A program made the position numbers and the translations under genes. A stretch of 64,000 nucleotides of DNA from positions 1 through 64,000 of the forward strand of contig NZ_NETS01000011.1 in assembly GCF_002150035.1 (NCBI RefSeq). Direction: 5' to 3'. Below the pieces are notes generated by a model that worked only from the letters and a program-made list of their open reading frames with translations, ran no database searches and had not been told where the DNA came from. This DNA is from Leptospira venezuelensis. Lineage in GTDB: Bacteria; Spirochaetota; Leptospiria; Leptospirales; Leptospiraceae. Shown here one piece after another: positions 44,047 through 54,112 of this stretch (its first letter is position 1; every line of letters begins with the position of its first letter).

Positions 44047-44641
44047 TGAGTTTGGGATGAAAGTGTATCTAGGTATGATGAACGGAAAAATTCTTATCGG
44101 ACCCTTATATAAGGGAGATCTTTATATTCTATCCGTTGTTATATAAAAAACCCTGCCTTTTTATCTGAAAAACTAGCGGGTTTCACTCGTTTGCTCCGCG
44201 CCTTTGCGCCTCTGCGTGCAAATCTGTAGCTATTTCAATTTTTGACTCACGCAGAGACGCGAAGCCGCAGAGGGAAGTTTGGAAATCATGCAAGAAAACT
44301 CTGTGGGCTCCGTGCTCTCGGTGTGAAAGTTTCGAGTCATTTTTGGTTCGCACAGAGAACCAAAGATCACGGAGTTTCTAGATAAAAGAATCTTAAAATG
44401 TAGTATCTTCTACACTTAGCGACAGTGATGCGAAGGGCTTTAGTCCGAGCTCTGCTCGGATGAGCGCAAATGCGCGAACCCGCAGCAGCACGTTCCGCAG
44501 GAGTCGCCCACCCGTTCTTTGGATTTTCTAAAAATAACGAGAATTCTACTAAAATGACTAAACAAATGTGGATCTACAGGGTCTATTAAGAAGATCGTAA
44601 ATACATCGAAATATGTTAAGATTGGAAGAAAAGGAAAAGAA
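44047..44641. repeat. Gene-free stretch with interspersed repeats and palindromes
   Basis: No supported gene lies here. At about 44190-44370 is a CACAGAG/CGCAGAG-type element related to that at 23448-23574. At 44444-44460 is a perfect hairpin, TCCGAGC-TCT-GCTCGGA, followed by GCGCA-AA-TGCGC at 44464-44475 in a GC-rich segment that reaches about 44515 and stands out from the AT-rich surroundings. Such GC-rich palindromic units look like small dispersed elements. The stretch separates the second cassette from tRNA-Asn. Confidence 0.6.
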
Positions 44642-44721
<80 letters not shown>

Positions 44722-44933
44722 CTGGTAGCAGAATCCAGTTTTTAGAAATGAGGCAGGCTGGCAATGAAAAATCTTCGAGACATAGGTATTTTCTGATCAG
44801 ATCTACATACAATTTTCCGGCGAAAACCGAACAGCTTTTGGAAAAAGTACTATGGGAAAATTTGAAAGCTATAGTAGCGTGACATAATCCAAAAACGCAC
44901 TATATTTTGCCGGAGTTTCATAAGGAGAATGCT

Positions 44934-47900
44934 ATGAAGCTAAATAAACATTTCACTTCACCTGAAAAGGGATTTTCTAAGGACCTAAACTGGGTTAAGA
45001 GGAATTCTAAAATTTCTAACCCAGACGGATCCGTTGTTTTCGAAGCTAAGGACATTCTTGTTCCGGACCAATGGTCTCAAGTTGCAGTAGATATTCTTGC
45101 CCAGAAGTATTTCAGACGCAAAGGAGTGCCAAAATACTTAAAAAAAGTAGATGAAAAAGGCATTCCAGAATGGTTACAGCGCTCTGAACCAGACACCGAA
45201 AAACTTTCTTCTTTAAAAGCAGAAGATCGTTTCGGTGGAGAGGCTTCTGCACAGGAAGTTTTCCACCGTTTAGCGGGCTGTTGGACCTATTGGGGATATA
45301 AATACGGTTATTTTTCAGACGAAGAAAGTGCTAAAACTTTCTATGAAGAAGTTTCTTTCATGCTGGCTTCTCAAATGTCCGCCCCTAACTCCCCTCAATG
45401 GTTCAATACTGGATTACATTGGGCGTATGGGATCGATGGTAAATCCCAAGGGCATTTCTATGTGGATCCTACCAGTGGAAAATTGCTAAAATCTGCTTCC
45501 GCATATGAACATCCACAACCTCATGCATGTTTTATTCAAAGTGTAGACGATGATTTAGTGAATGAAGGTGGTATCATGGATCTTTGGGTCCGTGAGGCTC
45601 GCCTATTCAAATATGGTTCTGGAACAGGAACCAACTTCTCCAACCTGAGAGCGGAAAATGAATCCCTTTCCGGTGGAGGAAAAAGTTCCGGTTTAATGAG
45701 TTTCTTAAAGATCGGAGACCGTGCTGCTGGTGCGATCAAATCTGGAGGAACCACTCGTCGTGCTGCTAAGATGGTATGTTTGGATGTAGATCATCCGGAT
45801 ATCGATCGTTTCGTAGATTGGAAAGTGGAAGAAGAGAAGAAAGTAGCCTCTCTTGTGACCGGATCCATTCTGAACAACAGACATCTAAATGCGATCATGA
45901 AAGCTTGTTACGAAATGGAGGGAGAGGATCGTTTCGAACCTAAAAAGAACTCTGCTCTTAAAAAAACCATCGTAGAAGCTAAGAAAGTTTTAATCCCGGA
46001 TAATTATATCAAGAGAGTGATCGACCTTGCGAGACAAGGTTATAAAGAACTCATTTTCGAAGAATTGACCACAGATTGGCAATCAGAAGCTTATAATACA
46101 GTTTCTGGACAGAACAGCAATAACTCGGTTCGTCTTCCGAATGAGTTTATGACTGCAGTGGAACAAGATCTTCCTTGGCATTTATATAATAGAACTGAAA
46201 AGGAAAAAGCTCTCAAAGAAAAAAGAGCCGCTAAACCTGCAAAAACGATCAGAGCAAGAGATCTTTGGGATAGAATTTCTTTTGCTGCTTGGTCTTCAGC
46301 GGACCCAGGAACACAATATCATACTACCATCAACGAATGGCATACTTGCCCTGAGGATGGAAACATCAATGCTTCCAACCCATGTTCAGAATACATGTTC
46401 TTGGACAATACAGCATGTAACCTGGCTTCTGCGAACTTACAGAAATTTGTAGATCCAGAAACTCTGGTTTTTGACGTAGAAAGTTTCCGTTATCTTTGCC
46501 GTCTTTGGACAATCATCCTCGAGATTTCCGTGACCATGGCTCAATTCCCTTCCAGAGAGATTGCAGAACTTTCTTATAAGTTCAGAACTCTTGGTCTTGG
46601 ATATGCAAACCTTGGTTCCGCATTGATGATCATGGGAATTCCTTATGATTCTAAAGAAGCTATGGCGATTACCGGTGCTATTACTTCTATCATGCATATG
46701 ACCGCTTACGCTACTTCTGCGGAAATGGCGAAAGAACTCGGACCTTTCCCTGGTTATGAAAAGAATAAAAAGCATATGCTTAGAGTTCTTAGAAACCATA
46801 AGAGAGCGGCATATAATGTTCCTTCTGAAGATTACGAAGGACTGACTATTACTCCTGTTGGTATTGATCCTGCATACTGCCCTTCTTATCTTTTGAAAGC
46901 AGCTCAGGAAGATTCTGATAACGCGGTTGTATTGGGAGAAGCTCACGGATACAGAAACGCACAAGTTACAGTGATCGCTCCTACTGGAACTATCGGCCTT
47001 GTAATGGATTGTGATACTACTGGTATCGAGCCTGATTTCGCTCTGGTGAAATTCAAAAAATTAGCGGGTGGTGGTTATTTCAAAATTATCAACCAATCCG
47101 TTCCTTTGGCTCTTCGCAAATTGGGATACTCTCCTTCTGAAATCGAATCTATCGTGAACTATTGTAAAGGACATGCTACCTTAAACGGAGCTCCTGTAAT
47201 CAATACTCAAAGCCTGAAAGAAAAAGGTTTCACGAATGAAATTTTGGAAAAAGTAGAATCTTCTCTTCCTTATGCGTTTGATATTAATTTTGCATTTAAC
47301 AAGTTCAATTTAGGTGAGAATTTCTTACAAAAGAACTTAGGGATCGCAAAAGAAACATACGATTCTTTCACATTCAATTTGCTCGAACATTTAGGTTTCT
47401 CTAAAGATGAAATCAATAAAGCAAACGATTATGTTTGTGGAACAATGACCATCGAGAACGCTCCTTACTTAAAGGAGAAAGATTATCCTGTATTCGATTG
47501 CGCAAACAAATGTGGTAAATACGGAAAACGTTATCTTTCCTATGAGTCCCATATCCGCACTATGGCTGCAGCTCAGCCATTCATCAGCGGTGCGATCTCT
47601 AAAACGATCAACCTTCCAGAAGATGCGACTATAGAAGATATCAAAAACGCATACTATATCTCTTGGAAGATGATGGTAAAAGCGAATGCTCTTTACCGCG
47701 ACGGGTCTAAACTTTCTCAGCCTCTAAACTCTGTATTGGAACTTCTAAACGGAATCGAGTTGGAAGAACAAGAAGAGATAGCGGAAGCTGCGGTTGCTAA
47801 AGATCCTTCTCAATTTGCTGAAAAGATCGTTTATAAATATATCTCTCATAGACGTAAACTTCCTAACAGAAGAGCTGGATATACCCAAAAAGCAGTCGTT

Positions 47901-48527
47901 GGCGGTCACAAAGTTTATTTAAGAACTGGTGAATACGAAGACGGACAACTCGGAGAGATCTTCGTAGATATGCACAAAGAAGGTGCAGCGTTCAGAAGTT
48001 TGATGAACGCATTTGCAATCTCTGTATCTTTGGGCTTACAACATGGGGTTCCATTGGAAGAGTTTGTTGATGCATTCACATTCTTCAAATTCGAGCCGAA
48101 TGGTATCGTAACCGGAAACAAACATATCAAAATGAGTACTTCCGTAATTGATTTCATCTTCAGAGAGTTGGCAATCACCTACCTCGGAAGATACGATCTT
48201 GGCCAAGTTGCTCCGGAAGATCTAAGAGGAGACGAGATCGGATCCAGAAAATCTTCTGAATCTATCCAACCTAAGGCAGAGGTTCAACCTGTGGCTTCTA
48301 CAGTAGTAGAAACTGCTCCTGCTTCTGAGCCGGAGACAATTTCCTACTCTCAAATGATGAGGACGGAGAAGCCTACCTCAGGGATTGCTCTTATGGAAGA
48401 GATCAAAATGGCTAGGATCAAAGGATATACCGGAGATTCCTGCACAGAATGCGGATCTTTCGAAATGGTAAGAAATGGCTCCTGCTTGAAATGTATGTCC
48501 TGTGGGGCGACGACTGGATGCTCTTGA
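44934..48527 (+). CDS. nrdJ: Class II (adenosylcobalamin-dependent) ribonucleoside-diphosphate reductase NrdJ
   Basis: The protein has 1,197 residues from the ATG at 44934, which has AAGGAG at 44922-44927; an earlier start at 44907 lacks this. It contains the N-terminal substrate-site region with PHACFIQSVDD (first redox Cys), the NPCSEYMFLDNTACNLAS active-site loop and the APTGTIGLVMDCDTTGIEPDF region. The C-terminal zinc-ribbon-like tail has four Cys in CTEC and CMSC, used for reduction by thioredoxin. Class II enzymes need B12 and no oxygen. Leptospira can make B12. The tail also has a Pro/Ala/Glu-rich linker. Confidence 0.95.
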   Translation: MKLNKHFTSPEKGFSKDLNWVKRNSKISNPDGSVVFEAKDILVPDQWSQVAVDILAQKYFRRKGVPKYLKKVDEKGIPEWLQRSEPDTEKLSSLKAEDRFGGEASAQEVFHRLAGCWTYWGYKYGYFSDEESAKTFYEEVSFMLASQMSAPNSPQWFNTGLHWAYGIDGKSQGHFYVDPTSGKLLKSASAYEHPQPHACFIQSVDDDLVNEGGIMDLWVREARLFKYGSGTGTNFSNLRAENESLSGGGKSSGLMSFLKIGDRAAGAIKSGGTTRRAAKMVCLDVDHPDIDRFVDWKVEEEKKVASLVTGSILNNRHLNAIMKACYEMEGEDRFEPKKNSALKKTIVEAKKVLIPDNYIKRVIDLARQGYKELIFEELTTDWQSEAYNTVSGQNSNNSVRLPNEFMTAVEQDLPWHLYNRTEKEKALKEKRAAKPAKTIRARDLWDRISFAAWSSADPGTQYHTTINEWHTCPEDGNINASNPCSEYMFLDNTACNLASANLQKFVDPETLVFDVESFRYLCRLWTIILEISVTMAQFPSREIAELSYKFRTLGLGYANLGSALMIMGIPYDSKEAMAITGAITSIMHMTAYATSAEMAKELGPFPGYEKNKKHMLRVLRNHKRAAYNVPSEDYEGLTITPVGIDPAYCPSYLLKAAQEDSDNAVVLGEAHGYRNAQVTVIAPTGTIGLVMDCDTTGIEPDFALVKFKKLAGGGYFKIINQSVPLALRKLGYSPSEIESIVNYCKGHATLNGAPVINTQSLKEKGFTNEILEKVESSLPYAFDINFAFNKFNLGENFLQKNLGIAKETYDSFTFNLLEHLGFSKDEINKANDYVCGTMTIENAPYLKEKDYPVFDCANKCGKYGKRYLSYESHIRTMAAAQPFISGAISKTINLPEDATIEDIKNAYYISWKMMVKANALYRDGSKLSQPLNSVLELLNGIELEEQEEIAEAAVAKDPSQFAEKIVYKYISHRRKLPNRRAGYTQKAVVGGHKVYLRTGEYEDGQLGEIFVDMHKEGAAFRSLMNAFAISVSLGLQHGVPLEEFVDAFTFFKFEPNGIVTGNKHIKMSTSVIDFIFRELAITYLGRYDLGQVAPEDLRGDEIGSRKSSESIQPKAEVQPVASTVVETAPASEPETISYSQMMRTEKPTSGIALMEEIKMARIKGYTGDSCTECGSFEMVRNGSCLKCMSCGATTGCS

Positions 48528-48565
48528 TCTAAGAGTTTCTAAGACCAAGCGCTCGCGCAGATAAT

Positions 48566-48600
48566 AAAAAACCTCGGGTGGATTCACTCGAGGTTTTTTT
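48566..48600. terminator. Bidirectional terminator between nrdJ and gspN
   Basis: ACCTCGGGTG at 48571-48580 pairs with CACTCGAGGT at 48585-48594 (ten pairs, one G-T; loop GATT). An A-run precedes and a T-run follows, so it can end both the nrdJ transcript and the convergent type II secretion operon. Confidence 0.92.
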
Positions 48601-48622
48601 ATGTCATTAGAGAAAACTAATA

Positions 48623-49579
48623 TTAAGGAACGGGGCTTCCTGGTGGACCTGCAGGAGCATTCAAACCAGGGATCTTAAATTCAGGTCTTTGAAAAGATCC
48701 GGTAATTGGGATACATTTCCCACTCCCTCCTTTTTCTAAAAGATCCAATGCTCCAACGATGATTTGGTTTTCTGCTGCGGAGGCAAAATTCCTTTCTAAC
48801 TCGAAACAAACTCTTAGATTCAATTGAGAACTTGGGAAAGAATCTGAAAGCCGAATATTTCCGTGAAGATCCAATCTTGCAACGGATGTATCAATAATAA
48901 ATTCTTCGAACTCCACCATTCCTTGGTCGATTCTGGAAGTGATTACTACCTTATTTACGAAAAAGTTTTCTATTTTTCCTATAAAAGGAATTTCAGGAAG
49001 ATTAGGGAATGATCCAAATTTTCCTTCTGGCATTTTAAGAGAGAATGCTCCAGCAAATCTGCTGGCAGGCACAGATAAAGAATCCAATTGAAGGTGGCCT
49101 TCTAACTCCCCTATGTTTCCTAAAGTTTGGCCATCATAATCTACTTCTAAATCATCGACTTCGAAATCGCCGTTTACTTTTTTTCTCAATAAGGAGAAAA
49201 GACCTGCTTTGATCTGAGCGTTTTTGGACCTAACTTTAAATGTCTGGCCCATGATCTCCATAGATTCTACGGAAACTTTTCCTAGGAGAACTGAGACTGA
49301 TAACTCATTAAAAAATATACTACTGGGTTGTCCCGAAGAAGAATTCATTAGCTGTCGGACAATATTTTCGTAAGGGAATAATAGGATCAAAAAAAGAAGA
49401 AAGGAACTGAGTCCACTTCCGAGTAAGATTAACTTTTGTTTGATAGAAAATCTGGGAGTATCTTCCTCCTCTAATCCATCTGGAGGTACTTCCTCCAATT
49501 CCATCGTGAGGAATTCTTCTTCCTCATTGGAGACTAATTCGTCCTCTTCTTCTATTTCTATCTTTTTTGGGCGTGCCAT
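48623..49579 (-). CDS. gspN: Type II secretion protein GspN
   Basis: The protein has 318 residues from the ATG at 49579, one base after the gspM stop; the longer reading to 49612 overlaps gspM. It has an acidic cytoplasmic N-terminus (about 1-45), one membrane helix (about 48-72) and a periplasmic beta-rich domain resembling the GspN family, ending in a Pro/Gly tail. GspN is an accessory of some type II systems. Being last in the operon and after gspM supports the name; the family link is weaker than for the other Gsp proteins. Confidence 0.72.
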   Translation of the reverse strand: MARPKKIEIEEEDELVSNEEEEFLTMELEEVPPDGLEEEDTPRFSIKQKLILLGSGLSSFLLFLILLFPYENIVRQLMNSSSGQPSSIFFNELSVSVLLGKVSVESMEIMGQTFKVRSKNAQIKAGLFSLLRKKVNGDFEVDDLEVDYDGQTLGNIGELEGHLQLDSLSVPASRFAGAFSLKMPEGKFGSFPNLPEIPFIGKIENFFVNKVVITSRIDQGMVEFEEFIIDTSVARLDLHGNIRLSDSFPSSQLNLRVCFELERNFASAAENQIIVGALDLLEKGGSGKCIPITGSFQRPEFKIPGLNAPAGPPGSPVP

Positions 49580-49580
49580 C

Positions 49581-50111
49581 TTACTTTCCGGGAGCGACAC
49601 TATATGCCGCAATTTTCATGTTCACGTCGTAGGTATTTCTATCTTGATAAGGTTTATTGGTCTGGAAATATTCTACCCTTGCATTTACCTTATTACCCTT
49701 ATCTATATCATATAATAAGGCCATAACGTTTTCGAGAGGAACGCCACGTAAATTTACTTCGAAAACAATTACTTGGTATTTTCCTTTGTCGATCGCCTTT
49801 GCAGGGATAGGTCTCATTGATGAAATTCTATCCTTTACCCCATTATCAGAAAAGATCCTTTCTAATTTTGCTGCGAAAGCACTCTGATCGTTTTCGCCTG
49901 TATTCACATTCTCTAAGGATCTGAAAAATAAATAATCGGAGATTGTTTTGTCTAACTGCGCCGCAAGTCCGGGTGTATTATTTACTGTTTCAGAAAGATC
50001 TGTTCTGAGCCTGTAAATTTTACGGACTACTAGGAATACCAACAGAACCAAAATAAGTCCCGCAGCGATCAGTAATAAAAGTTTTTCCCTAGGTTGTAAT
50101 TTTTGCCACAT
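49581..50111 (-). CDS. gspM: Type II secretion protein GspM
   Basis: The 176-residue protein has one N-terminal membrane helix (about 12-29) and a periplasmic ferredoxin-like domain preceded by a helical segment. It is the partner of GspL in the inner-membrane platform. Identity rests on size, layout and position between gspL and gspN, since GspM is poorly conserved. It follows gspL after 12 bases. Confidence 0.75.
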   Translation of the reverse strand: MWQKLQPREKLLLLIAAGLILVLLVFLVVRKIYRLRTDLSETVNNTPGLAAQLDKTISDYLFFRSLENVNTGENDQSAFAAKLERIFSDNGVKDRISSMRPIPAKAIDKGKYQVIVFEVNLRGVPLENVMALLYDIDKGNKVNARVEYFQTNKPYQDRNTYDVNMKIAAYSVAPGK

Positions 50112-50123
50112 AGACGATCCCTC

Positions 50124-51740
50124 TTAATCGTTCTCTTCGATTTTTGAGGTCACCTCCATTTTGATTACAAAGGAAACTTTAAATGTTTTGAGTCCGAAAT
50201 TCGGACGGTTACTATCTAATTTTACGTTTTTGAACATTGGAGAACGTGCTAATGAATCTTGTACTTTTCCGATTTCAGAAATTTCGTTTACTGCTCCTTG
50301 GATAGAAACAGAACCATTATCATAAGTCACACTTTGGAATAAGAACGGTTGCATTCCTGGATCTGGAAATTTTAAGGAAATCTCATGTAATACGTCTAAC
50401 ACACTTGGCTTGGATAGATACTTTCTATAAAGTTCCGTTTTTCTCTCAGCGCCATCTCTTAGGCTTTTCGCAAATTCTATCGGATCCCTGTTGGACGGGA
50501 CACTGGACCCAGTGCTGGATTTTACTTTTTCGGCTAAAATTTTATTTGCGGCTGCAAGCTTTCTTTTATCTGAAATAATTCCTAAGAAAAATACCCCGAT
50601 CAAAAGTACGAATGAAACTGAACTTAAAATGATATGAGGTTTAAATATGCTTATATCGAATAAGTTCTTATTTAACCTTTTCACATAAGCAGTTTCTAAA
50701 AAATCTATTTTGGTCTTTTTAGATTGGATCAGATGGTAAGCCATCCCATAGCAGGTAGCAAATCTGTCCGGGTCTGCGCTTAAGAAATCATATCGTCTAG
50801 CTTGGATTCCAAGATTTTCTCCTAAAAAGGACTCTAAATCTCGAACCTTACTTCCCTCGCCGGAAAGATATATCGCTTCTGGTCTTTCGGTTTCTTCTAA
50901 AGAAAGGAAACTTCTACGGACTTCTTCGCTTAAGGAAGTGAAAAATTCCTGAGTAATAACAAATGCCTTTTTAATATCTGCAACTTTGAGTTTGTATTCT
51001 TTCGCGAATAAGTTTAATCCATCTTCAGGAGTATGAAATGGTTCGAATTGAATACTTGTTTTTAAAGCTTCTGCCTTATCTTTAGGGATCTTTAATCCCT
51101 TGGAAATTTCTTCTGTTAAAGTATCCCCACCAACAGATAGAAAGCGTGTATGAGCTATCTTTCCATCCTTTAATACGTTCAGGATGGATTTTTTGCCGCC
51201 AATATCCAGCTGGGCCACATTTGTGAATTGAATCTCTTTATGTAAATGTTTGGAAATAACAGATCCTAAACATACTGAATCTACGAAGATCCCTCTGAAT
51301 ACAAGGCTGGATTCTAAAAAAGGAGAAGCTAATGTATCAAACTCTGAATGATGAGAAGTATAAGTAATTACATCTGATTTTTCTTGATCGATTCTCCAAA
51401 CGGAGCCCAATACTTCCACCGTTTCCATTGGGAAAGGAACTCTACTTTCTATCTCGAAAGGAATTACTTCTCTTACTGCTTTTTCAGTGGTTAACGGAAT
51501 GGAGATTTCTCTTACGAAAAGTTTATCTAAAGAAATAGAAAGTACGAGCGCATGTTCTTCCGCGAAATAAGTGTTTATAAAACGAAGTATATTCGTTTCG
51601 TACTCCTTTTCTTCCATTCTGGAGATGGGCATGGTCTCTGCTCTGAGCAGAGTTAGGTTTCCTGCCACTCGTTGGAACAGAACACCTTTTACAGAATTTG
51701 TACCGTAATCTACGGTTAAAAACTTTTCGTATAAGAACAT
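50124..51740 (-). CDS. gspL: Type II secretion protein GspL (PilM-like cytoplasmic domain)
   Basis: The 538-residue protein has an actin-like cytoplasmic domain of the PilM/GspL type (about 1-345), a membrane helix (about 370-392), and a periplasmic ferredoxin-like domain (about 400-530) like PilN/GspL. The fusion of PilM-like and PilN-like parts is the GspL architecture. It recruits the GspE ATPase to the inner membrane. Its ATG overlaps the gspK stop by one base. Confidence 0.85.
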   Translation of the reverse strand: MFLYEKFLTVDYGTNSVKGVLFQRVAGNLTLLRAETMPISRMEEKEYETNILRFINTYFAEEHALVLSISLDKLFVREISIPLTTEKAVREVIPFEIESRVPFPMETVEVLGSVWRIDQEKSDVITYTSHHSEFDTLASPFLESSLVFRGIFVDSVCLGSVISKHLHKEIQFTNVAQLDIGGKKSILNVLKDGKIAHTRFLSVGGDTLTEEISKGLKIPKDKAEALKTSIQFEPFHTPEDGLNLFAKEYKLKVADIKKAFVITQEFFTSLSEEVRRSFLSLEETERPEAIYLSGEGSKVRDLESFLGENLGIQARRYDFLSADPDRFATCYGMAYHLIQSKKTKIDFLETAYVKRLNKNLFDISIFKPHIILSSVSFVLLIGVFFLGIISDKRKLAAANKILAEKVKSSTGSSVPSNRDPIEFAKSLRDGAERKTELYRKYLSKPSVLDVLHEISLKFPDPGMQPFLFQSVTYDNGSVSIQGAVNEISEIGKVQDSLARSPMFKNVKLDSNRPNFGLKTFKVSFVIKMEVTSKIEEND

Positions 51741-52870
51741 TAATCTTCTCTATAATATAGCATCAGGTTATTGGTTAGGTCAAAAATTCCGGTGATTCTA
51801 CGAACTATCTTGGGCCCTGTCATAACATCGGAACTTTTTTTACTATTATAGTTTCTTTCTACTTCCCCGACTGCACTGATCCGAAATATTTCGCCCTTTG
51901 TTTTGATCCTTCCACCGGAGACATCGGTTCCTTCTCCTGCTAATTCTTTGTAGAGGGAAAGTCCTCCTACCGAGGGGACCTGAAATTCTGGGATAGTTTC
52001 TAAATCCTTAATTTCCTTTAGGTAACCACCTTTTTTGATCTTCATTTTCATGATCTGAAGAACAGACTGGCGGTTCATAAAATCGGATAGAGACATTAAA
52101 ACGAAGTACGGTGCGGCGTTCAAGTTGATTCTATCGTCGTAGTTTCTCTGGAATGGAACAAATGCGGTCAGATTATTTGCCAGAACGAAATCGGACTCCC
52201 CGATCAGACTTTTTTCTTCGTCCGACATAAAATCTTTGGAATACTTTTGCTCATAGTCAGGAGGCTTTTGAGATCCATAGACTATTTTAGGATCGAAACC
52301 TTTAACGGAGGTAAGCTCTGAAAGAGAATACATATATGCATTTTTGATCTTTCGAGGAGGAGTCAGTTTTTCATAATATGAAATTTCGAAATTCCCTTGG
52401 CTATCGTCGTCCAACCAGTCTACAACTGGGTTGAAAAGATCCCTTTTCATTCCCAGACGTTCCAGAAGTCTTTGGGCCATTTCTTGGTTTCTTAAATTCA
52501 ACTCTTTCGTATCCGCATTGAAGATAGAATTTATATTAATTTTTCCATCTTCTCCTTGGATCTTATAATAGATCCAACCCCCACCCATTGGAACTGGAGG
52601 TGGATTCAAACCAATACCAGATTGGTATAATTGTTCTTCTGGAATTTTTCTGAGCGCTGCTAATGCTCCTTGGAATCCTGCTTTTGCTAAAAGAGAGGCC
52701 TTGAATCCGGACATTTCTCCCTGAGAAATTTTGTATTCTGCCATCGACCTTTCGGCAAAATCTAAAGTGGTGGTTAGAGCAGCAACACCAATGCCCCCAA
52801 CCAAGAGCATTACGATTGCTCCCCTTCTTCTGGAAAACCTTCTGCCTTTTAGACCAAGACCTGAATTCAC
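51740..52870 (-). CDS. gspK: Type II secretion minor pseudopilin GspK
   Basis: The 376-residue protein begins with a basic segment and RRRG before a hydrophobic helix (about 17-33), where prepilin peptidase would cut after Gly. As in other GspK proteins, the usual Glu at position +5 of the mature helix is missing. The large C-terminal part contains the GspK alpha domain with a helix-hairpin-helix (SLSDFMNRQ and KEIKDLETIPEF regions, about 262-305). GspK caps the pseudopilus tip with GspI and GspJ. Confidence 0.87.
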   Translation of the reverse strand: MNSGLGLKGRRFSRRRGAIVMLLVGGIGVAALTTTLDFAERSMAEYKISQGEMSGFKASLLAKAGFQGALAALRKIPEEQLYQSGIGLNPPPVPMGGGWIYYKIQGEDGKININSIFNADTKELNLRNQEMAQRLLERLGMKRDLFNPVVDWLDDDSQGNFEISYYEKLTPPRKIKNAYMYSLSELTSVKGFDPKIVYGSQKPPDYEQKYSKDFMSDEEKSLIGESDFVLANNLTAFVPFQRNYDDRINLNAAPYFVLMSLSDFMNRQSVLQIMKMKIKKGGYLKEIKDLETIPEFQVPSVGGLSLYKELAGEGTDVSGGRIKTKGEIFRISAVGEVERNYNSKKSSDVMTGPKIVRRITGIFDLTNNLMLYYRED

Positions 52871-53562
52871 TTTAGAAGCATCCCTGGGAAAGCAAGAGTT
52901 TCAAAACGTCTTTCTTTATTTCCCATATTTGCGATGATCTCTATTCTGATAAGACGAGGGATACTTTTTCTTTGAAAGGAATCCCATTCTTCTTCCCATT
53001 CTTTTCCTGTTTTGGAAAATTTAAAAGAGAGAGATTTTACATTATCTAATAACTCGTATTCTTGTCCGCCTACGAAAGGATAACGATCGACTATTTCGTC
53101 TTCTCTTCTCATTAACCTAAAGTAATCAGTACCATCTTTTTGTTTTAAGTAATATTCTACTTCTCTAACTTCCGGAAGTGCAACTTCTTCCGAGTTTGGA
53201 TGAACTGCTGCGAATACTATAAAATGATCTTTAGTACTTTCTCCAGGATGTCTGGGCCCATCTTCTGATTTGCGTGATTTTCTGCTTACGAAGACTAGAT
53301 TCTTTTCTGTTTGGAAGTAGTAAGCCATAGTTAAAGTGCTTCGGATATTTTCGATAACAGAAATTGCTTTTTCTCTATCCACACCGTCAGAGCCGGAAGT
53401 AGGTCGAGTGACTTTTAAGATTGTAGCATAGGTTCCAAAAACCATTCCGAGTAGAACTCCAAGTAATGCTGCTACAATCGTTAATTCTATCAGTGTAAAC
53501 CCGGACCTTCTTCTTTTACGAAGATACTTTAGATATTTGGAATGGAGAGGAGATATTCTCAT
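52867..53562 (-). CDS. gspJ: Type II secretion minor pseudopilin GspJ
   Basis: The 231-residue protein has the class III prepilin signal RRSGFTLIELTIV (about 18-30) with cleavage after Gly and Glu at mature position 5. A hydrophobic helix and a beta-rich globular domain follow. It forms the tip trimer with GspI and GspK. Its stop overlaps the gspK start by four bases and its start lies one base after the gspI stop. Confidence 0.85.
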   Translation of the reverse strand: MRISPLHSKYLKYLRKRRRSGFTLIELTIVAALLGVLLGMVFGTYATILKVTRPTSGSDGVDREKAISVIENIRSTLTMAYYFQTEKNLVFVSRKSRKSEDGPRHPGESTKDHFIVFAAVHPNSEEVALPEVREVEYYLKQKDGTDYFRLMRREDEIVDRYPFVGGQEYELLDNVKSLSFKFSKTGKEWEEEWDSFQRKSIPRLIRIEIIANMGNKERRFETLAFPGMLLK

Positions 53563-53563
53563 C

Positions 53564-54112
53564 TCAGTTCATCCTCGCCTTATATGTCTCGATAGTGTAT
53601 TGTTCTTTTACTGGAATTCCTTGGTTATTTCTTCCGCCTGTTGGATATTCTATCGTTACATAAATGTGAAATACTGCGATGAGTCCGCCTGTAGCAGAAC
53701 CTTGGTTATTACCAGTTCTCTTTGCGATGAGTTGGTTCATGCTAGAGTTCGTCCCACCCAGTAAATCCTCAGGTTTTTTACCGGTCTCTTTTCCTGCCAT
53801 TTTAAGAAGATCTAAATTCTCTTCTTTGATGATTGTGGTAAATCTCCAGTCTGGGTAACCTGGAATATCGCCAGAACTAGTATCTGCTTGCAGAATGGTG
53901 GCAGAATCTATCTGGGCCATTTTAATTTTTGCTAAATGAGTTGCTTCCATTTGAAGTGCCGCAACTTTTTTGAGTCGAATTCCTTCCGAAACAACCATAA
54001 GTACATATAGAAGCCAGCCTGCAGCTAATGCGAAAGCCAAGGTCATTTCTAAAATAGTAAAACCCTGTCTCTTCCTAAGAGGGTTTCTTCTTTTAAAACT
54101 TACTCGTGCCAT
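53564..54112 (-). CDS. gspI: Type II secretion minor pseudopilin GspI
   Basis: The 182-residue protein has the prepilin signal RQGFTILEMTLAFALAA (about 15-31). The mature part is small, as for GspI, with a helix followed by a beta sheet. Position between gspH and gspJ gives the identity. The start overlaps gspH by 20 bases. Confidence 0.83.
   Translation of the reverse strand: MARVSFKRRNPLRKRQGFTILEMTLAFALAAGWLLYVLMVVSEGIRLKKVAALQMEATHLAKIKMAQIDSATILQADTSSGDIPGYPDWRFTTIIKEENLDLLKMAGKETGKKPEDLLGGTNSSMNQLIAKRTGNNQGSATGGLIAVFHIYVTIEYPTGGRNNQGIPVKEQYTIETYKARMN

Noticed and set aside
44047..44641. CRISPR array in the repeat-rich stretch
   Set aside because: The repeats are imperfect, irregularly spaced and partly inverted, with no uniform spacers and no cas genes.
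46437..46964. Minus-strand open frame of 175 codons inside nrdJ
   Set aside because: It is antisense to the conserved core of nrdJ and rich in Arg, Ser and Phe, as expected of a shadow frame.
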